A stretch of 64,000 nt of DNA from CBDCYS01 sp965226185 (GTDB taxonomy: Bacteria > Acidobacteriota > Terriglobia > Bryobacterales > UBA6623). The stretch is from the NCBI GenBank assembly GCA_965226185.1, contig CBDDCT010000004.1, positions 1 through 64,000 of the forward strand. The letters run 5' to 3'. The notes below the pieces were generated by a model. That model had not been told where the DNA came from and did no database searches. It worked only from the letters and a program-made list of their open reading frames with translations. Positions 9,284 to 17,843 of the stretch are shown in pieces (the stretch's first letter is position 1; every line of letters starts with the position of its first letter). A program made the translations under genes and the position numbers.

Positions 9284-9446
9284 GAGAGTCGTCTCCTTTT
9301 GGAAATGATGCAGTTCGATTCTAGACCACCAAGAATTTTGCTAGTAGCCTGCAAGGCAGCTGACGCAAGACATACATATCAGGACCTATCAGCAGCTCGG
9401 TCAGCTCGCTCACCTCCTTGCCCGATCGCTCGATCGCTACGTGTTA

Positions 9447-11247
9447 CCTGAATTATGCACTGCGGGGTGCACCGGAGGAGGGCTGAGCCGCCAGGGGCCA
9501 TTTGGGGGACCCCCGAAAACATGGGGTAATAAGGTAGGCTGGCAAAGATTTCAGCTTCGCCAGTCAACCCCAAGGAGGTCACCCAAATGGTTACCAAGCG
9601 AAAACAGCATAGCTCCCGAAGGCCCGTCAAACAAGGCCGGGGCGCGAGGGCCCCGCGGCCCAATAAAATCGGGGCTGCCACGCCTTATCACTTCCGCGGC
9701 AAGAATCTGACTCCCTACGGCGGCTTGCTGCCCGTCGCCACCCTGCTCGAAAAACTCGGCTTCCAGGCGCTGCTGGAAGAAACCATCACGAACAAACGAA
9801 TCACCCGTGTGATGAGCCTCTACCAGTTTGTGCTGGCCCTCGTGCTGGGCCTCTATGTCGGCTTTGCGCGGCTGAACCAACTCCGCTTCATCGCCCGCGA
9901 CCCCATCTTGACCGGCATCTTGCAAGTGACGCGTCTGCCGCCGCAGTCCACGCTGTGGCGCTTTCTGGCCTCGCTGCACCTCAACGTGGCGAAGCAGATC
10001 CTTTCCATTCAGCGCCAGCTGCGGGAACGAGTCTGGGCCGCGGCCCAGGTGAAATTGGAGACGGTGACGCTGGACACCGACACCACCGTGCACACGCTCT
10101 ACGGCCGCCAGATGGGCGGGCGCAAGAGTTACAACCCCAAGAACAAGGGCAAGCGCAGCTACCAGCCGATACTGACTTTCCTGGCCGAGACGCGCGAATA
10201 CCTGATGGGCGGGTTGCGCAACGGCGACCGGCCCACGGGCCGGCAGATCGCCGCCCACCTCGAGAGCGCCTTTCGGGCTTTGCCGCACGGCGTGAAGAAA
10301 ATCCTGGCGCGGGCCGATTCCGGGTTTTATTGCTGGGAGGCGGTGGAGGCCTATGAAAAGGCGGCTTGTCAGTTCGTCATCGTGGCGCGCAAGACCAGGC
10401 GGCTGGTCGAGCAGTTGCAGCAAGCGGCCTGGAAGCCCTCGCCCCACAGCGATGCGGATGCGGAATGCGAATTCCTCTACCAGCCGCAGGGCTGGGCGCG
10501 GGCCTGTCGTTTCCTGGCGCTGCGTTACGAAAACGAACCCGCGGCCGGCGCGGCCGAGCAATACCAGCTGTTTGCCACCAGCGCTTACACCTACCGCGTG
10601 TTTGTCACCAACCTGGCCGAACCGATCGCGGCGGTGGTGTGGTTTTACAATCAGCGCGCCGCAGCCGAGAACCTCATCAAGGAGGCCAACAACGACGCCG
10701 GGCTGGCGGCCCATCCCTCGCGCCGCTTTGACATGAACCGCAATCACTTTCAGCTGGCCATGCTGGCCTACAACCTCAACTGCTGGCTGCTGCTGTTCAA
10801 CCGCGAAGCCCAAGCCAGCGTGGAGACACTGCGGCACACCACCCTGGCGACGGCGCGGCTGCGCTTTCTGTTCGTGGCGGCCAAGATCTGGCGGCACGCC
10901 GGCAGAACGGGTGTCAGCTACAGCGATCATTATGAGGAAAAGGGCCTGTTTGAACGGCTGATGCGGCGGCTGCGGGCGATGGGGCCACCGGGATCGAGCT
11001 TCGCGCCGGTGGTGGAGGGTGCGCTGAGTTGAGGGGCGCTCCATGCATAAAATTTCATGCACTCGCCGCAACGTACTGGGAACACGCCGCTTGCCCGCCC
11101 GCTTTTGCCCGCCGGGATTGGCAGGCGGCTCAAACAGGGAGGGAAACAGAGGAAAAGACGACTTGCTAAATCACTGAGTTGACACGACTGCCGCTACCGC
11201 CACAACTCCATCGGCGATGGCTACGCCGAATCTGTGCATAATTCAGG
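9447..11247 (+). mobile_element. IS1380-type element, 1.8 kb, with 5-bp target duplication
   Basis: Perfect terminal inverted repeats (CCTGAATTATGCAC at 9447 and its complement ending at 11247) are flanked by TGTTA at 9442-9446 and 11248-11252, a 5-bp target duplication. Between them is one transposase gene. Downstream of the gene is a near-palindrome (ATGCATAAAATTTCATGCAC region near 11043-11061). A 536-bp deletion derivative with the same ends lies at 50682-51217. Confidence 0.93.
9587..11032 (+). CDS. IS1380-family transposase of the 1.8-kb element
   Basis: A 481-residue DDE transposase. The likely catalytic residues are D165 (TLDTDTTVHT), D244 (ARADSGFY) and E361 (NQRAAAENLIKEANND), the last being the characteristic IS1380 block with an asparagine/aspartate-rich follow-up. 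The sequence is distant from the two 443-residue transposases in this window. The start at ATG 9587 follows AAGGAGG by about seven bases. A stem formed around ggctggcaaag and cttcgccagtc lies just before the ribosome site and could limit read-in translation. The frame is intact. Confidence 0.93.
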   Translation: MVTKRKQHSSRRPVKQGRGARAPRPNKIGAATPYHFRGKNLTPYGGLLPVATLLEKLGFQALLEETITNKRITRVMSLYQFVLALVLGLYVGFARLNQLRFIARDPILTGILQVTRLPPQSTLWRFLASLHLNVAKQILSIQRQLRERVWAAAQVKLETVTLDTDTTVHTLYGRQMGGRKSYNPKNKGKRSYQPILTFLAETREYLMGGLRNGDRPTGRQIAAHLESAFRALPHGVKKILARADSGFYCWEAVEAYEKAACQFVIVARKTRRLVEQLQQAAWKPSPHSDADAECEFLYQPQGWARACRFLALRYENEPAAGAAEQYQLFATSAYTYRVFVTNLAEPIAAVVWFYNQRAAAENLIKEANNDAGLAAHPSRRFDMNRNHFQLAMLAYNLNCWLLLFNREAQASVETLRHTTLATARLRFLFVAAKIWRHAGRTGVSYSDHYEEKGLFERLMRRLRAMGPPGSSFAPVVEGALS

Positions 11248-11311
11248 TGTTAGTGCTCTGAGCAATCTCGGCGATCCCTGCGAAGGGGTCACCAGGCTGC
11301 CTCCCTCTTAA

Positions 11312-12977
11312 CCCGGATTTCCACTTTAGTTTCGGTTCTGCTAACCATCGGGTGGCCTCGGACGCCTTTATTTATGAGGGTTGGAAAGCACTCAAGGCGC
11401 TGAGGAGATCAACACCCAATGGGTGAAAAAGAAAACAAACCGTTCCAGCTAAGCTTCAACGGCTTATTGAAAGTCGATTTCCAAGGATCGCGCGTCACTT
11501 CCGACGGCGGGCTCATTTTGGTCCGCGAGCTGGACGAACGGCTCGGGCTCGGGAAACTGATCGAGGAGCATCTCAGCGACTCGCGGCAAGGCTTGAACAA
11601 GAAGTTCCCGTTCGCCGATCTGCTGCGGCAGTCAGTCTACTCTCGGCTGGCAGGCTACGAGGACCTCAACGATGCCGTCCGAGTGTCGGCTGACCCGACG
11701 TTTCGCTTGATCGGCTCGAAGAGGAACTGGGATCGCGGCGGGGCCTTGACCTCGACGCTGCATGGCTTTGAGACAGAGATGCTGGCGAGCGAGGAGAACT
11801 TGCTGGGGCTGATGGCTGTGAACCGCGAGCTGGTGGCGCAAGCCGAGACGCAAGACGACTCCGAGCGCGTCGTTCTCGACATGGACTCGACCGAAAGCCC
11901 TGTCCACGGCCAGCAAGAGGGCAGTGCCTACAACGGGCACTTCGAGTCGGTCTGCTACCACCCGTTGTTGTTGTTCAACCAGCATGGTGATTGTCTGGCG
12001 GCAAAGCTGCGGCCGGGCAACGTGCACAGCGCCAAGGACTGCAACGAGTTGCTGCTGCCCGAGATCGAGCGCCAACAGGCCGCGGGCAAGCAGGTCACCT
12101 TCCGGGGCGATGCGGCCTTTGCCAAGCCGGAGATTTATGAGTCTTCGGAAGAACGCGGAGTGCGGTACGCCATTCGCATTCCGGCCAACAAGAGCTTGGA
12201 ATTGGCGATCGAAGACATCCTGTTTCGGCCGCCGGGCAGGCCGGGTCGCAAGCCCTTGGTGCGCTACAAGAGCTTCCGCTATCAGGCGGAGAGTTGGTCC
12301 AAGCCGCGACGCATCGTGGCCAAGGTCGAGCATCATCTCGGTGAGCTGTTCCCGCGCGTCGGCTTTATCGTGACGAACATGACGTTGCCGAGTCGGTCTG
12401 TGGTGCGCTTCTACAACAAGCGCGGCACGGCCGAGCAATGGATTAAAGAAGGCAAGCAGGCCACGCACTGGACGCGGCTGTCGTGCCATCGCTTCCGGGC
12501 GAACGAGGTGCGACTGCAACTCAGCGTGCTGGCCTACAATCTGGGCAACTTGTGGCGACGGCTGGGACTGCCGCACAGGATCAAGAGCTGGTCGCTGACG
12601 AGCTTGCAGCGGCGGCTGATGAAGACCGGCGGGCGGCTGGTCAAGCATGCCCGCTACTACTGGTTGCTGCTGGCGGAGGGGCATCTGAACCGGCGGCTGT
12701 TCGGTGACATGCTGCACAGGATCTGGGCACTGCCGCTGCCGAGCGGGTAGCGTTGCCTGGACGAGGATCAACAGTTTTTGGCTCCGAAAAGGTTTCGCAG
12801 GGAGCAGTGTCGGTCGGTGCGCCGTTCAGCCCGCTCCATCAACGTCTATGAGCGGACGGACGGGCTTTGGGGCCTGCCGCCGGAGCTGATGTGCAGGGTT
12901 CAGCGCGGAAAGACGTGGTATTCGGGCAGCGCGGGTGTATACTGTCGCCGTACCAGGGTCAAAATGGAAATCCTGGC
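11312..12977 (+). mobile_element. IS1380-family element, copy 2, inserted at TTAA
   Basis: The element is 1,666 bp, with ends CCCGGATTTCCACTTT and, inverted, GCCAGGATTTCCATTTT. TTAA flanks it at 11308-11311 and 12978-12981. Joining the flanks across one TTAA restores the 3' end of the DoxX gene, which would then finish VVKREAAW and stop. The 225 bp after the transposase differ wholly from those of copy 1 although the genes are close. Confidence 0.92.
11419..12750 (+). CDS. IS1380-family transposase, copy 2
   Basis: A 443-residue DDE transposase with D156 (LDMDSTESP), D231 (FRGDAAF) and E339 (KRGTAEQWIKEGK). Same architecture as the copy at 6608-7939, with scattered amino-acid changes such as SRQGLNKKFPF and KDCNELLLPEIE. 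The frame is intact. The start ATG 11419 follows GAGGAGATCAACACCCA. Confidence 0.93.
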   Translation: MGEKENKPFQLSFNGLLKVDFQGSRVTSDGGLILVRELDERLGLGKLIEEHLSDSRQGLNKKFPFADLLRQSVYSRLAGYEDLNDAVRVSADPTFRLIGSKRNWDRGGALTSTLHGFETEMLASEENLLGLMAVNRELVAQAETQDDSERVVLDMDSTESPVHGQQEGSAYNGHFESVCYHPLLLFNQHGDCLAAKLRPGNVHSAKDCNELLLPEIERQQAAGKQVTFRGDAAFAKPEIYESSEERGVRYAIRIPANKSLELAIEDILFRPPGRPGRKPLVRYKSFRYQAESWSKPRRIVAKVEHHLGELFPRVGFIVTNMTLPSRSVVRFYNKRGTAEQWIKEGKQATHWTRLSCHRFRANEVRLQLSVLAYNLGNLWRRLGLPHRIKSWSLTSLQRRLMKTGGRLVKHARYYWLLLAEGHLNRRLFGDMLHRIWALPLPSG

Positions 12978-13402
12978 TTAACCACCGGTGGCGGTGGGTT
13001 CCGAAGTGGCAACCGCTCTTTCCGTGCTTTTCTCTCTCGAAGCCAACCATCAACTGAGTAGTTGCCCCCACCGCTCGCGGACAGGAAGAGGAATACAAAC
13101 GAATACAGAGCTGCCAACTCCCCACGATTCAGGATCGGCCAGAAACCTTGAGGCGCATGTGCCATGAAGTAAGCGACCGCCAACTCGCCCGACAGGATAA
13201 ACGCGACGGGCTTCGTCCCCAGCCCGACAATGACCGCGATGCCACCGAAAAACTCCAGTGCCCCGGCCACGCCGGGCAGCGACATCAGTTCGACCGCCTC
13301 TCGGCCCAAAAAGCCAAACAGTTTCTGCAATCCATGCTGCAAGAGCAGGAACCCTGCGATGATACGCAAAAGATTCAGCGAAACAGCTTGGAATCTCTTC
13401 AT
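12959..13402 (-). CDS. DoxX-family membrane protein, last codons replaced by an IS
   Basis: DoxX-family proteins are small four-helix inner-membrane proteins linked to redox and thiol stress. The N-terminus (LNLLRIIAGFLLLQHGLQKL), the FLGR/LMSLPGVAGALEFFGG block and two further helices (KPVAFILSGELAVAYFMAH, ALYSFVFLFLSASGGG) match the family and the domain is complete. The IS1380 element at 11312-12977 inserted at a TTAA within the last codons, changing the tail from KREAAW to KPGFPF, so activity may be kept. Start at ATG 13402 (MKRFQ); an upstream ATG 13447 would add 15 residues. Confidence 0.8.
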   Translation of the reverse strand: MKRFQAVSLNLLRIIAGFLLLQHGLQKLFGFLGREAVELMSLPGVAGALEFFGGIAVIVGLGTKPVAFILSGELAVAYFMAHAPQGFWPILNRGELAALYSFVFLFLSASGGGNYSVDGWLRERKARKERLPLRNPPPPVVKPGFPF

Positions 13403-13494
13403 AGTTGGTAGCCCCCCCGCCTTCTCCGTTAGTCGGATAGTATCCAAACTCCTTCAGTAGCGGCGGATGACGGAAACGGACCGTGCTCCGCCCA

Positions 13495-13746
13495 TCACGT
13501 CTTCTTCGCCGCTTTCTTGGCCGCCTTCCTGCGGGCAGCCCAGATTTTCGTCATCCGCTCACTCTGCCGCTTCCGCGCCTCAGCCGACATCCCAGGCCTC
13601 TTGCGCACTTTCTTCGCGGCAACTTTCCTTGCCGTCTTCTTCCCTGAGCCCGGCGCCCGCCCCCGCCGACGAGGTCCCTCTAACACCGCAATCGCCTGAT
13701 CCAAGCGATCCCGCTCTGCAATCAATAACTCAAGAACATCAGCCAT
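13495..13746 (-). CDS. Small basic coiled-coil protein (83 residues)
   Basis: The N-terminal part (MADVLELLIAERDRLDQAI) is a short helical heptad-like segment. A GRAPGSGKK linker follows, then a Lys/Ala/Arg-rich tail containing MSAEARKRQSERMTKIWAAR and ending KKAAKKAAKKT. The layout recalls short DNA-associated AT-hook-like or histone-H1-like tails, but no named family is claimed. It stands alone between the DoxX gene and IS4 copy C. Confidence 0.6.
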   Translation of the reverse strand: MADVLELLIAERDRLDQAIAVLEGPRRRGRAPGSGKKTARKVAAKKVRKRPGMSAEARKRQSERMTKIWAARRKAAKKAAKKT

Positions 13747-13823
13747 AGCGAGGCAAGCCTACCACCTTCCACTGGCAGATCTCAACAAAGCCAAGAAACC
13801 AACCCCAACAACGCAGATGCTCT

Positions 13824-15239
13824 CACTGCTGTCCAAATTAGCTGAGCGGAGCGGGTTCGGCTGCTGAAAACACGCCAGAAAGCCCCGCCAGGAGGCCGAT
13901 CTGGGAACCAGGTTGCCGGTTTGGACAAGATAGAAATCATGCTGCTGTCCCAATTAGGCCTCCATTCCCGCCAGTAATAATTGCTGTGGCGACTCGGGTT
14001 CGCTGCCCGGCGGCGGGTGAAACGGTTCGTCCAGCCAGGCGAACAATTCGCGGTGCACAAACAACTGCTGCCGCAACAAAGCGACCAGATTGGACAAGCT
14101 CCAGCCCCAACGCGCCCGCAGCTTTAAGTACCGCAGCAGCAAGATCGCGATCAGCGCCGTCCAGATCTGGATCTTCAGCGCGTTCGCCGAGGTGCCCACG
14201 AAGGTCTTCACCCGCAAGTTCTGCTTGAGAGCCTTGAAAAACAGCTCCACTTGCCAGCGGTCTTGATAAATGGCGGCAATCGTTGCGGCCGCCAACCCCA
14301 GGTGATTCGTCAAGAACACGAGCGTGCGCTGCTGCTTGGCGTCGAAGTATTCGATGCGGCGGAACACCACCTCGGAGCCGCTGGCGGCCAGCGAGGGAAA
14401 GAAGATCACTTCGTCGCGGCGCACGCCTCCGGGACGGCGCGGCAACGGGCGCTGTTCGAGAACCTCGTAGTTGGCCCCGCGTTTCAATCGTGTGACAAAG
14501 AAAACGCCCCGCTCGCTCAGCTCGGCGAACCAGTCGTAGTCGTTGTAACCGCGGTCGAAGACCACGATCGTGCCGCGGTCGAACGACATTTTGCGGGCCG
14601 GCGCCAGGTCGGGCGTCTTGGCGTCGGTGACCACGCAGAAGCTGGGCAGGTAGCCGTCGTGATCGAGTACCAGATGGAGCTTGACGGCGCCCTTGGTGCG
14701 CTGGAACTGGGCCCAATCAAACAGCGAGGCGCACAGATCGATGACGCTGGCGTCCAGACTCAGCAGCTTGTTTTTGAAACGGAACTTGTGGCCCGGCGCC
14801 GCGCCGCGGCACTTCGCCAGCAGTTGATGAAAGACCGTTTCGTAGATCTGCCAAGGGCGTTGCCGGTTGGCGTAGGCCAGCGTCGAGCGCGGCGGTGCGG
14901 CGGACAAGCCCAGGTGCCGCAGCTTGCCTTCGCTGGCCGCCAGACCGCCGCAAATCTCACGCAACGACTGGGCGCGGCCGAGCTGGCAGAACAGCATGGC
15001 GACGAACTGTCCCCAGCAAGTGAAGCCGCGGGCGTGGCGCTCCCCGCGATGCTGGCGGACGGCCTGTTCAAACTCCGAACGCGGGAACAGCTTTAACAAT
15101 TGAGAGAAAATACTGCATACTTGACTCATGGCGGGGCCTCCTCGGGCGGGTTGGTTCATAGGCCTGAACCCAATCCCAACCTAACAGAGGTTCCGCCTCC
15201 CCGGCTTACGAATTCAAAACGCTAATTTGGACAAGAGTG
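13824..15239 (-). mobile_element. IS4-family element, copy C (intact)
   Basis: Ends are CACTGCTGTCCAAATTAGC at 13824 and GCTAATTTGGACAAGAGTG to 15239, length 1,416 bp. It is the intact reference for copies A and B. Flanks (gatgctct and gccgaggt) show no target duplication. Its right end abuts the truncated STAND/TPR gene and even supplies a GTG in frame with it, so insertion or an IS-mediated deletion removed the 5' part of that gene. Confidence 0.93.
13954..15129 (-). CDS. IS4-family transposase (copy C, intact)
   Basis: A 391-residue DDE transposase. The N-terminal 80 residues (LFPRSEFEQAVRQHRGERHA and SLREICGGL) fit the DUF4372 domain; the core has D126 (LLSLDASVIDL), D192 (VVFDRGYNDYDW) and E295, and Y288-R291-E295-K302 matches the IS4 YREK signature exactly in spacing. 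ATG 15129 follows AGGAGGCCCCGCC. An upstream ATG in the same frame (15159) has no ribosome site. Confidence 0.95.
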   Translation of the reverse strand: MSQVCSIFSQLLKLFPRSEFEQAVRQHRGERHARGFTCWGQFVAMLFCQLGRAQSLREICGGLAASEGKLRHLGLSAAPPRSTLAYANRQRPWQIYETVFHQLLAKCRGAAPGHKFRFKNKLLSLDASVIDLCASLFDWAQFQRTKGAVKLHLVLDHDGYLPSFCVVTDAKTPDLAPARKMSFDRGTIVVFDRGYNDYDWFAELSERGVFFVTRLKRGANYEVLEQRPLPRRPGGVRRDEVIFFPSLAASGSEVVFRRIEYFDAKQQRTLVFLTNHLGLAAATIAAIYQDRWQVELFFKALKQNLRVKTFVGTSANALKIQIWTALIAILLLRYLKLRARWGWSLSNLVALLRQQLFVHRELFAWLDEPFHPPPGSEPESPQQLLLAGMEA

Positions 15240-16286
15240 GCCGAGGTAGGGGCTGAGACGTCGGAAAAACGCAGACTGTCGATCCACCGGCTGGTACAGG
15301 CGGTCACACGGGAGCGGCTCTCCGAGGAGGATCAAAAGACCTGGGCTGGGCCGGCGGTGGCGGTTGTGAACAACGCCTTTCCTGGAGAAGCCATTGACGT
15401 CCACGACTGGCTGCGGTGTGCCCAGCTTGCGGCGCATGCGGTTCAGGCGGCGGGGCACGCCGAGGGGCGCAAGGTAGCACTTGAAGCCGTGAGCAGGCTA
15501 TTGAACCAGCTCGGGATCTATTCTCGAGGTCGGGCCGAACTGGATCGGGCAAAGGGGTACTATGAGCGCGCCCTGCGGATCTACGAAGCGACCCTGGGCG
15601 AAGAGCATCCCTTTGCAGCCATCGCTCTCAGCAACATCGGCCAGATTCTGCAAGCCCAAGGGGGCCTGGCGGGGGCGTTGGAATACACGAAGCGGGCGCT
15701 GGCGATCGGCGAGAAGGTCTATGGCCCCGAGCATCCCACCGTGGCCATCCGCGTCAACAACATCGGCACGATTCTGCAAGCCCAAGGGGATCTGGCGGGG
15801 GCGCTGGAATACGTGAAGCGGGCGCTGGCGATCGACGAAAAGGTCTATGGACCCGAGCATCCCACCGTGGCCATTGACGCCAACAACATCGGCCAGATTC
15901 TGCAAGCCCAAGGGGATCTGGCGGGGGCGTTGGAATACACGAAGCGGGCGCTGGCGATCGACGAAAAGGTCTATGGAACCGAGCATCCTGCCGTGGCCAT
16001 CCGCGCCAACAACATCGGTACGATTCTGCAAGCCCAAGGGGATCTGGCGGGGGCGTTGGAATACACGAAGCGGGCGCTGGCGATCGACGAGAAAATGTAT
16101 GGCCCCGAGCATCCCGACGTGGCCATCGACCTCAACAACATCGGCTCGATGCTGCAAGCCCGAGGGGATCTGGTGGGGGCGCGGCCCCACTACGAGCGCG
16201 CTCTTCGGATTTTTCAAAAGTTTCTGGGGGATGAGCACCCGAACACCCAGGCCGTGCGGCGACATCTGGAGCGGTTGGGCGCGTAG
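15240..16286 (+). pseudogene. STAND (NB-ARC/TPR-type) protein, C-terminal half only
   Basis: The surviving part begins RRLSIHRLVQAVTRERL, the winged-helix end that follows an NB-ARC NTPase in bacterial STAND proteins, then runs into tetratricopeptide repeats and ends VRRHLERLGA. The nucleotide-binding and N-terminal effector domains are absent, cut at the IS4 right end (15239). The IS supplies a GTG at 15237 in frame, so a truncated product is possible but would lack the switch. Five 42-residue TPR units (NNIG.ILQAQGDLAGALEY pattern) are nearly identical, which suggests recent unit duplication. Such proteins often sense ligands, including phage proteins, through the repeats. Confidence 0.75.
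15621..16250 (+). repeat. Five tandem 126-bp TPR-coding units
   Basis: Unit starts are 15621, 15747, 15873, 15999 and 16125, each exactly 126 bp. The first four are nearly identical in DNA; the last diverges at its 3' end (RARGDLVGARPHYERAL). Internal homogeneity indicates unequal exchange or gene conversion in the sensor part of the STAND gene. Confidence 0.9.
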
Positions 16287-16341
16287 AGGGTGTCCGAAAC
16301 AGAGCCGCGGGCGCGAGCCAGAAATGAACAGGGCGGTGGAC

Positions 16342-16486
16342 GTGGCGTGAGCGTCCACGCTTGCCGCAAACCGATTCGTCGGTTTGTTCGGCTCAGGCCG
16401 CCGCATCCCTCTTATGGCGACCGGGCGCCCCCGGCCAACAACGCCTCGACGAATCGAGGCGCGGCAAACCTGGAGGTTCACGCCAC
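16342..16486 (+). repeat. Palindromic repeat family P1, copy 1 (145 bp)
   Basis: Outer arms GTGGCGTGA and TCACGCCAC enclose matching inner arms TTGCCGC and GCGGCAA. Each half contains hairpins: AAACCGATTCGTCGGTTT on the left and GCCTCGACGAATCGAGGC on the right. The second copy is at 35160-35306 in the reverse orientation. The design resembles a pair of inverted REP units. Confidence 0.88.
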
Positions 16487-16563
16487 GTCGGGGCCGGCGC
16501 TTCCGTATGCGCAACTCCGTCCGGTTGCTGGCGACGAATGGCTGGGATTCGACGAGACAGATG

Positions 16564-16655
16564 CTACTCGAAATAGCAGGAGCCGTCCGCTAAATAACGT
16601 TTGTAGACTTCGTCGTTGAGTTCGATGCCGAGGCCGGTCACATCTCCACATTTAT
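16564..16655 (-). pseudogene. C-terminal remnant of an enolase-superfamily (MR/MLE) protein
   Basis: The minus strand reads GDVTGLGIELNDEVYKRYLA followed by DGSCYFE and TAG at 16564-16566. GLGIELNDEV is the usual tail of mandelate racemase/muconate lactonizing enzymes. No further homology is visible upstream (above about 16655). It is not a fragment of the intact MR/MLE gene at 61812, whose tail differs. The rest of 16287-16880 holds the P1 repeat and no other gene. Confidence 0.45.
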
Positions 16656-16673
16656 GTCGCGCACCCTTTGTTG

Positions 16674-16703
16674 TTCGGACTGCGCGAGATGCTGCCCTAT
16701 AAT
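16674..16703 (+). promoter_or_regulatory. Possible sigma-70-like promoter of the aldolase gene
   Basis: A perfect TATAAT lies at 16698-16703. The best -35 candidate (TTCGGA at 16674-16679) is weak. The distance to the start codon is about 180 bp. Confidence 0.3.
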
Positions 16704-16880
16704 GAGGGACTAGAATAGCCTCAAACATTCACACGCAAGCCGATTCAGCGGCGACCCTCCGCCGGGGCGCTGTTCGGATCCTCTCCGGGTCCAGGTCACG
16801 GGCTGGAGCGTCCCGGTTGCTCACCGAGTAGTGCGTTTTCGACGAACCGGTGTATCGGCAAATTTCAGGAGTAACAAACG

Positions 16881-17540
16881 ATGAAGTTTTTTATTGACTC
16901 AGCCAACCTAGATGACCTGCGCAAGGCGACTGCTTACGGAGTCGTGGACGGGGTGACGACCAATCCCTCGCTCATCGCGAAAGAGGGCCACGATCATCAT
17001 GAGCAGATCCAGGCGATCTGTGAGATCATCGACGGCGATGTCAGCGCCGAAGTGGTATCGACCGACGCTGAAGGCATGATCCGCGAGGGGCGGGAGCTGG
17101 CCGCGTTGCATCCCAACGTTGTCGTCAAATGCCCGCTGATTCGAGAGGGAATCAAGGCGACAAAAGCACTTTCGTCCGAAGGGATTCGCGTCAACGTGAC
17201 GCTGTGTTTTACAGCCACCCAGGCGTTGCTGGCGGCCAAGGCCGGGGCTTACATCGTCAGCCCGTTTCTCGGCCGGCTAGACGACATCTCGACCGAAAGC
17301 ATGGCTTTGATACATGACATCGTGACGATTTATGAGAACTACGGGTATGCGACCCAGGTTCTGGCGGCGTCGATTCGCAGCCCTTTGCATGTGAGAGACG
17401 CTGCTTTAGCCGGCGCTCACATCTCGACACTGCCTGTCAAAGTGCTGGAACAGCTCTTCAACCACCCGTTGACCGACATTGGGCTCGAAAAGTTCTTGGC
17501 GGACTATCGCAACACTCTCCAAGAAGTGTCAGTCGGATAA
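16881..17540 (+). CDS. fsa: Fructose-6-phosphate aldolase / class 3 transaldolase
   Basis: A 219-residue cytosolic TIM-barrel enzyme of the short transaldolase family, acting through a Schiff base on sugar phosphates (transaldolase in the pentose phosphate pathway, or fructose-6-phosphate aldolase). The N-terminus MKFFIDSANLDDL, the block VVDGVTTNPSLIAKEG and the Schiff-base lysine K83 in NVVVKCPLIREGIKA are typical. RVNVTLCFTATQALLAAKAG and SPFLGRLDDIS match the phosphate-binding half. ATG 16881 follows AGGAG. Sequence alone does not separate the two activities. It converges with the Smr gene and their ends overlap by 12 bp. Confidence 0.92.
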   Translation: MKFFIDSANLDDLRKATAYGVVDGVTTNPSLIAKEGHDHHEQIQAICEIIDGDVSAEVVSTDAEGMIREGRELAALHPNVVVKCPLIREGIKATKALSSEGIRVNVTLCFTATQALLAAKAGAYIVSPFLGRLDDISTESMALIHDIVTIYENYGYATQVLAASIRSPLHVRDAALAGAHISTLPVKVLEQLFNHPLTDIGLEKFLADYRNTLQEVSVG

Positions 17541-17843
17541 ATCTCGCGAATCATTGTCGGGCTTCAGCGTGACAATCGTGGCTCCCCAGCCGCCGGCCTC
17601 AGCGGGCGCATCTCGGAAATCGATCACGAACGGCGTGCGCGCCAGGACCTTGCGAACCGTTTCGCGCTGCACCCCGATGCCCCGCCCGTGAATGATCCGC
17701 AAAGCACGAAAGCCCAGCCGGTAAGCCTCTTCGAGATATCCCTCGATAGCCCCCTTCACGTCCCTCGGAGGAATCGAGTGAAGGTCAAATACATCCGTGA
17801 CCGGGATGCGAATCGGATCGGCGTCCGGGTCAAATTCCGACAT
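17529..17843 (-). CDS. Smr-domain protein
   Basis: A stand-alone Smr domain protein of 104 residues. Key blocks are VFDLHSIPPRDV (the conserved DLHG-type motif, here DLHS), FLEEAYRLGFRALRIIHGRG (family HGxG site) and RKVLARTPFV. Smr domains are nucleases acting on RNA or branched DNA, many in ribosome rescue. The start is taken at ATG 17843 (MSEFDPDADPIRI), which overlaps the upstream ThiF-like stop by 14 bp, so the two genes are probably translated together. The last residue of the DLH motif is Ser instead of Gly, a mild departure. Confidence 0.85.
   Translation of the reverse strand: MSEFDPDADPIRIPVTDVFDLHSIPPRDVKGAIEGYLEEAYRLGFRALRIIHGRGIGVQRETVRKVLARTPFVIDFRDAPAEAGGWGATIVTLKPDNDSRDLSD

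Noticed and set aside
15621..16250. CRISPR-like array from regular 126-bp repeats
   Set aside because: There are no spacers; the repeats are contiguous, in frame and code for TPR helices.
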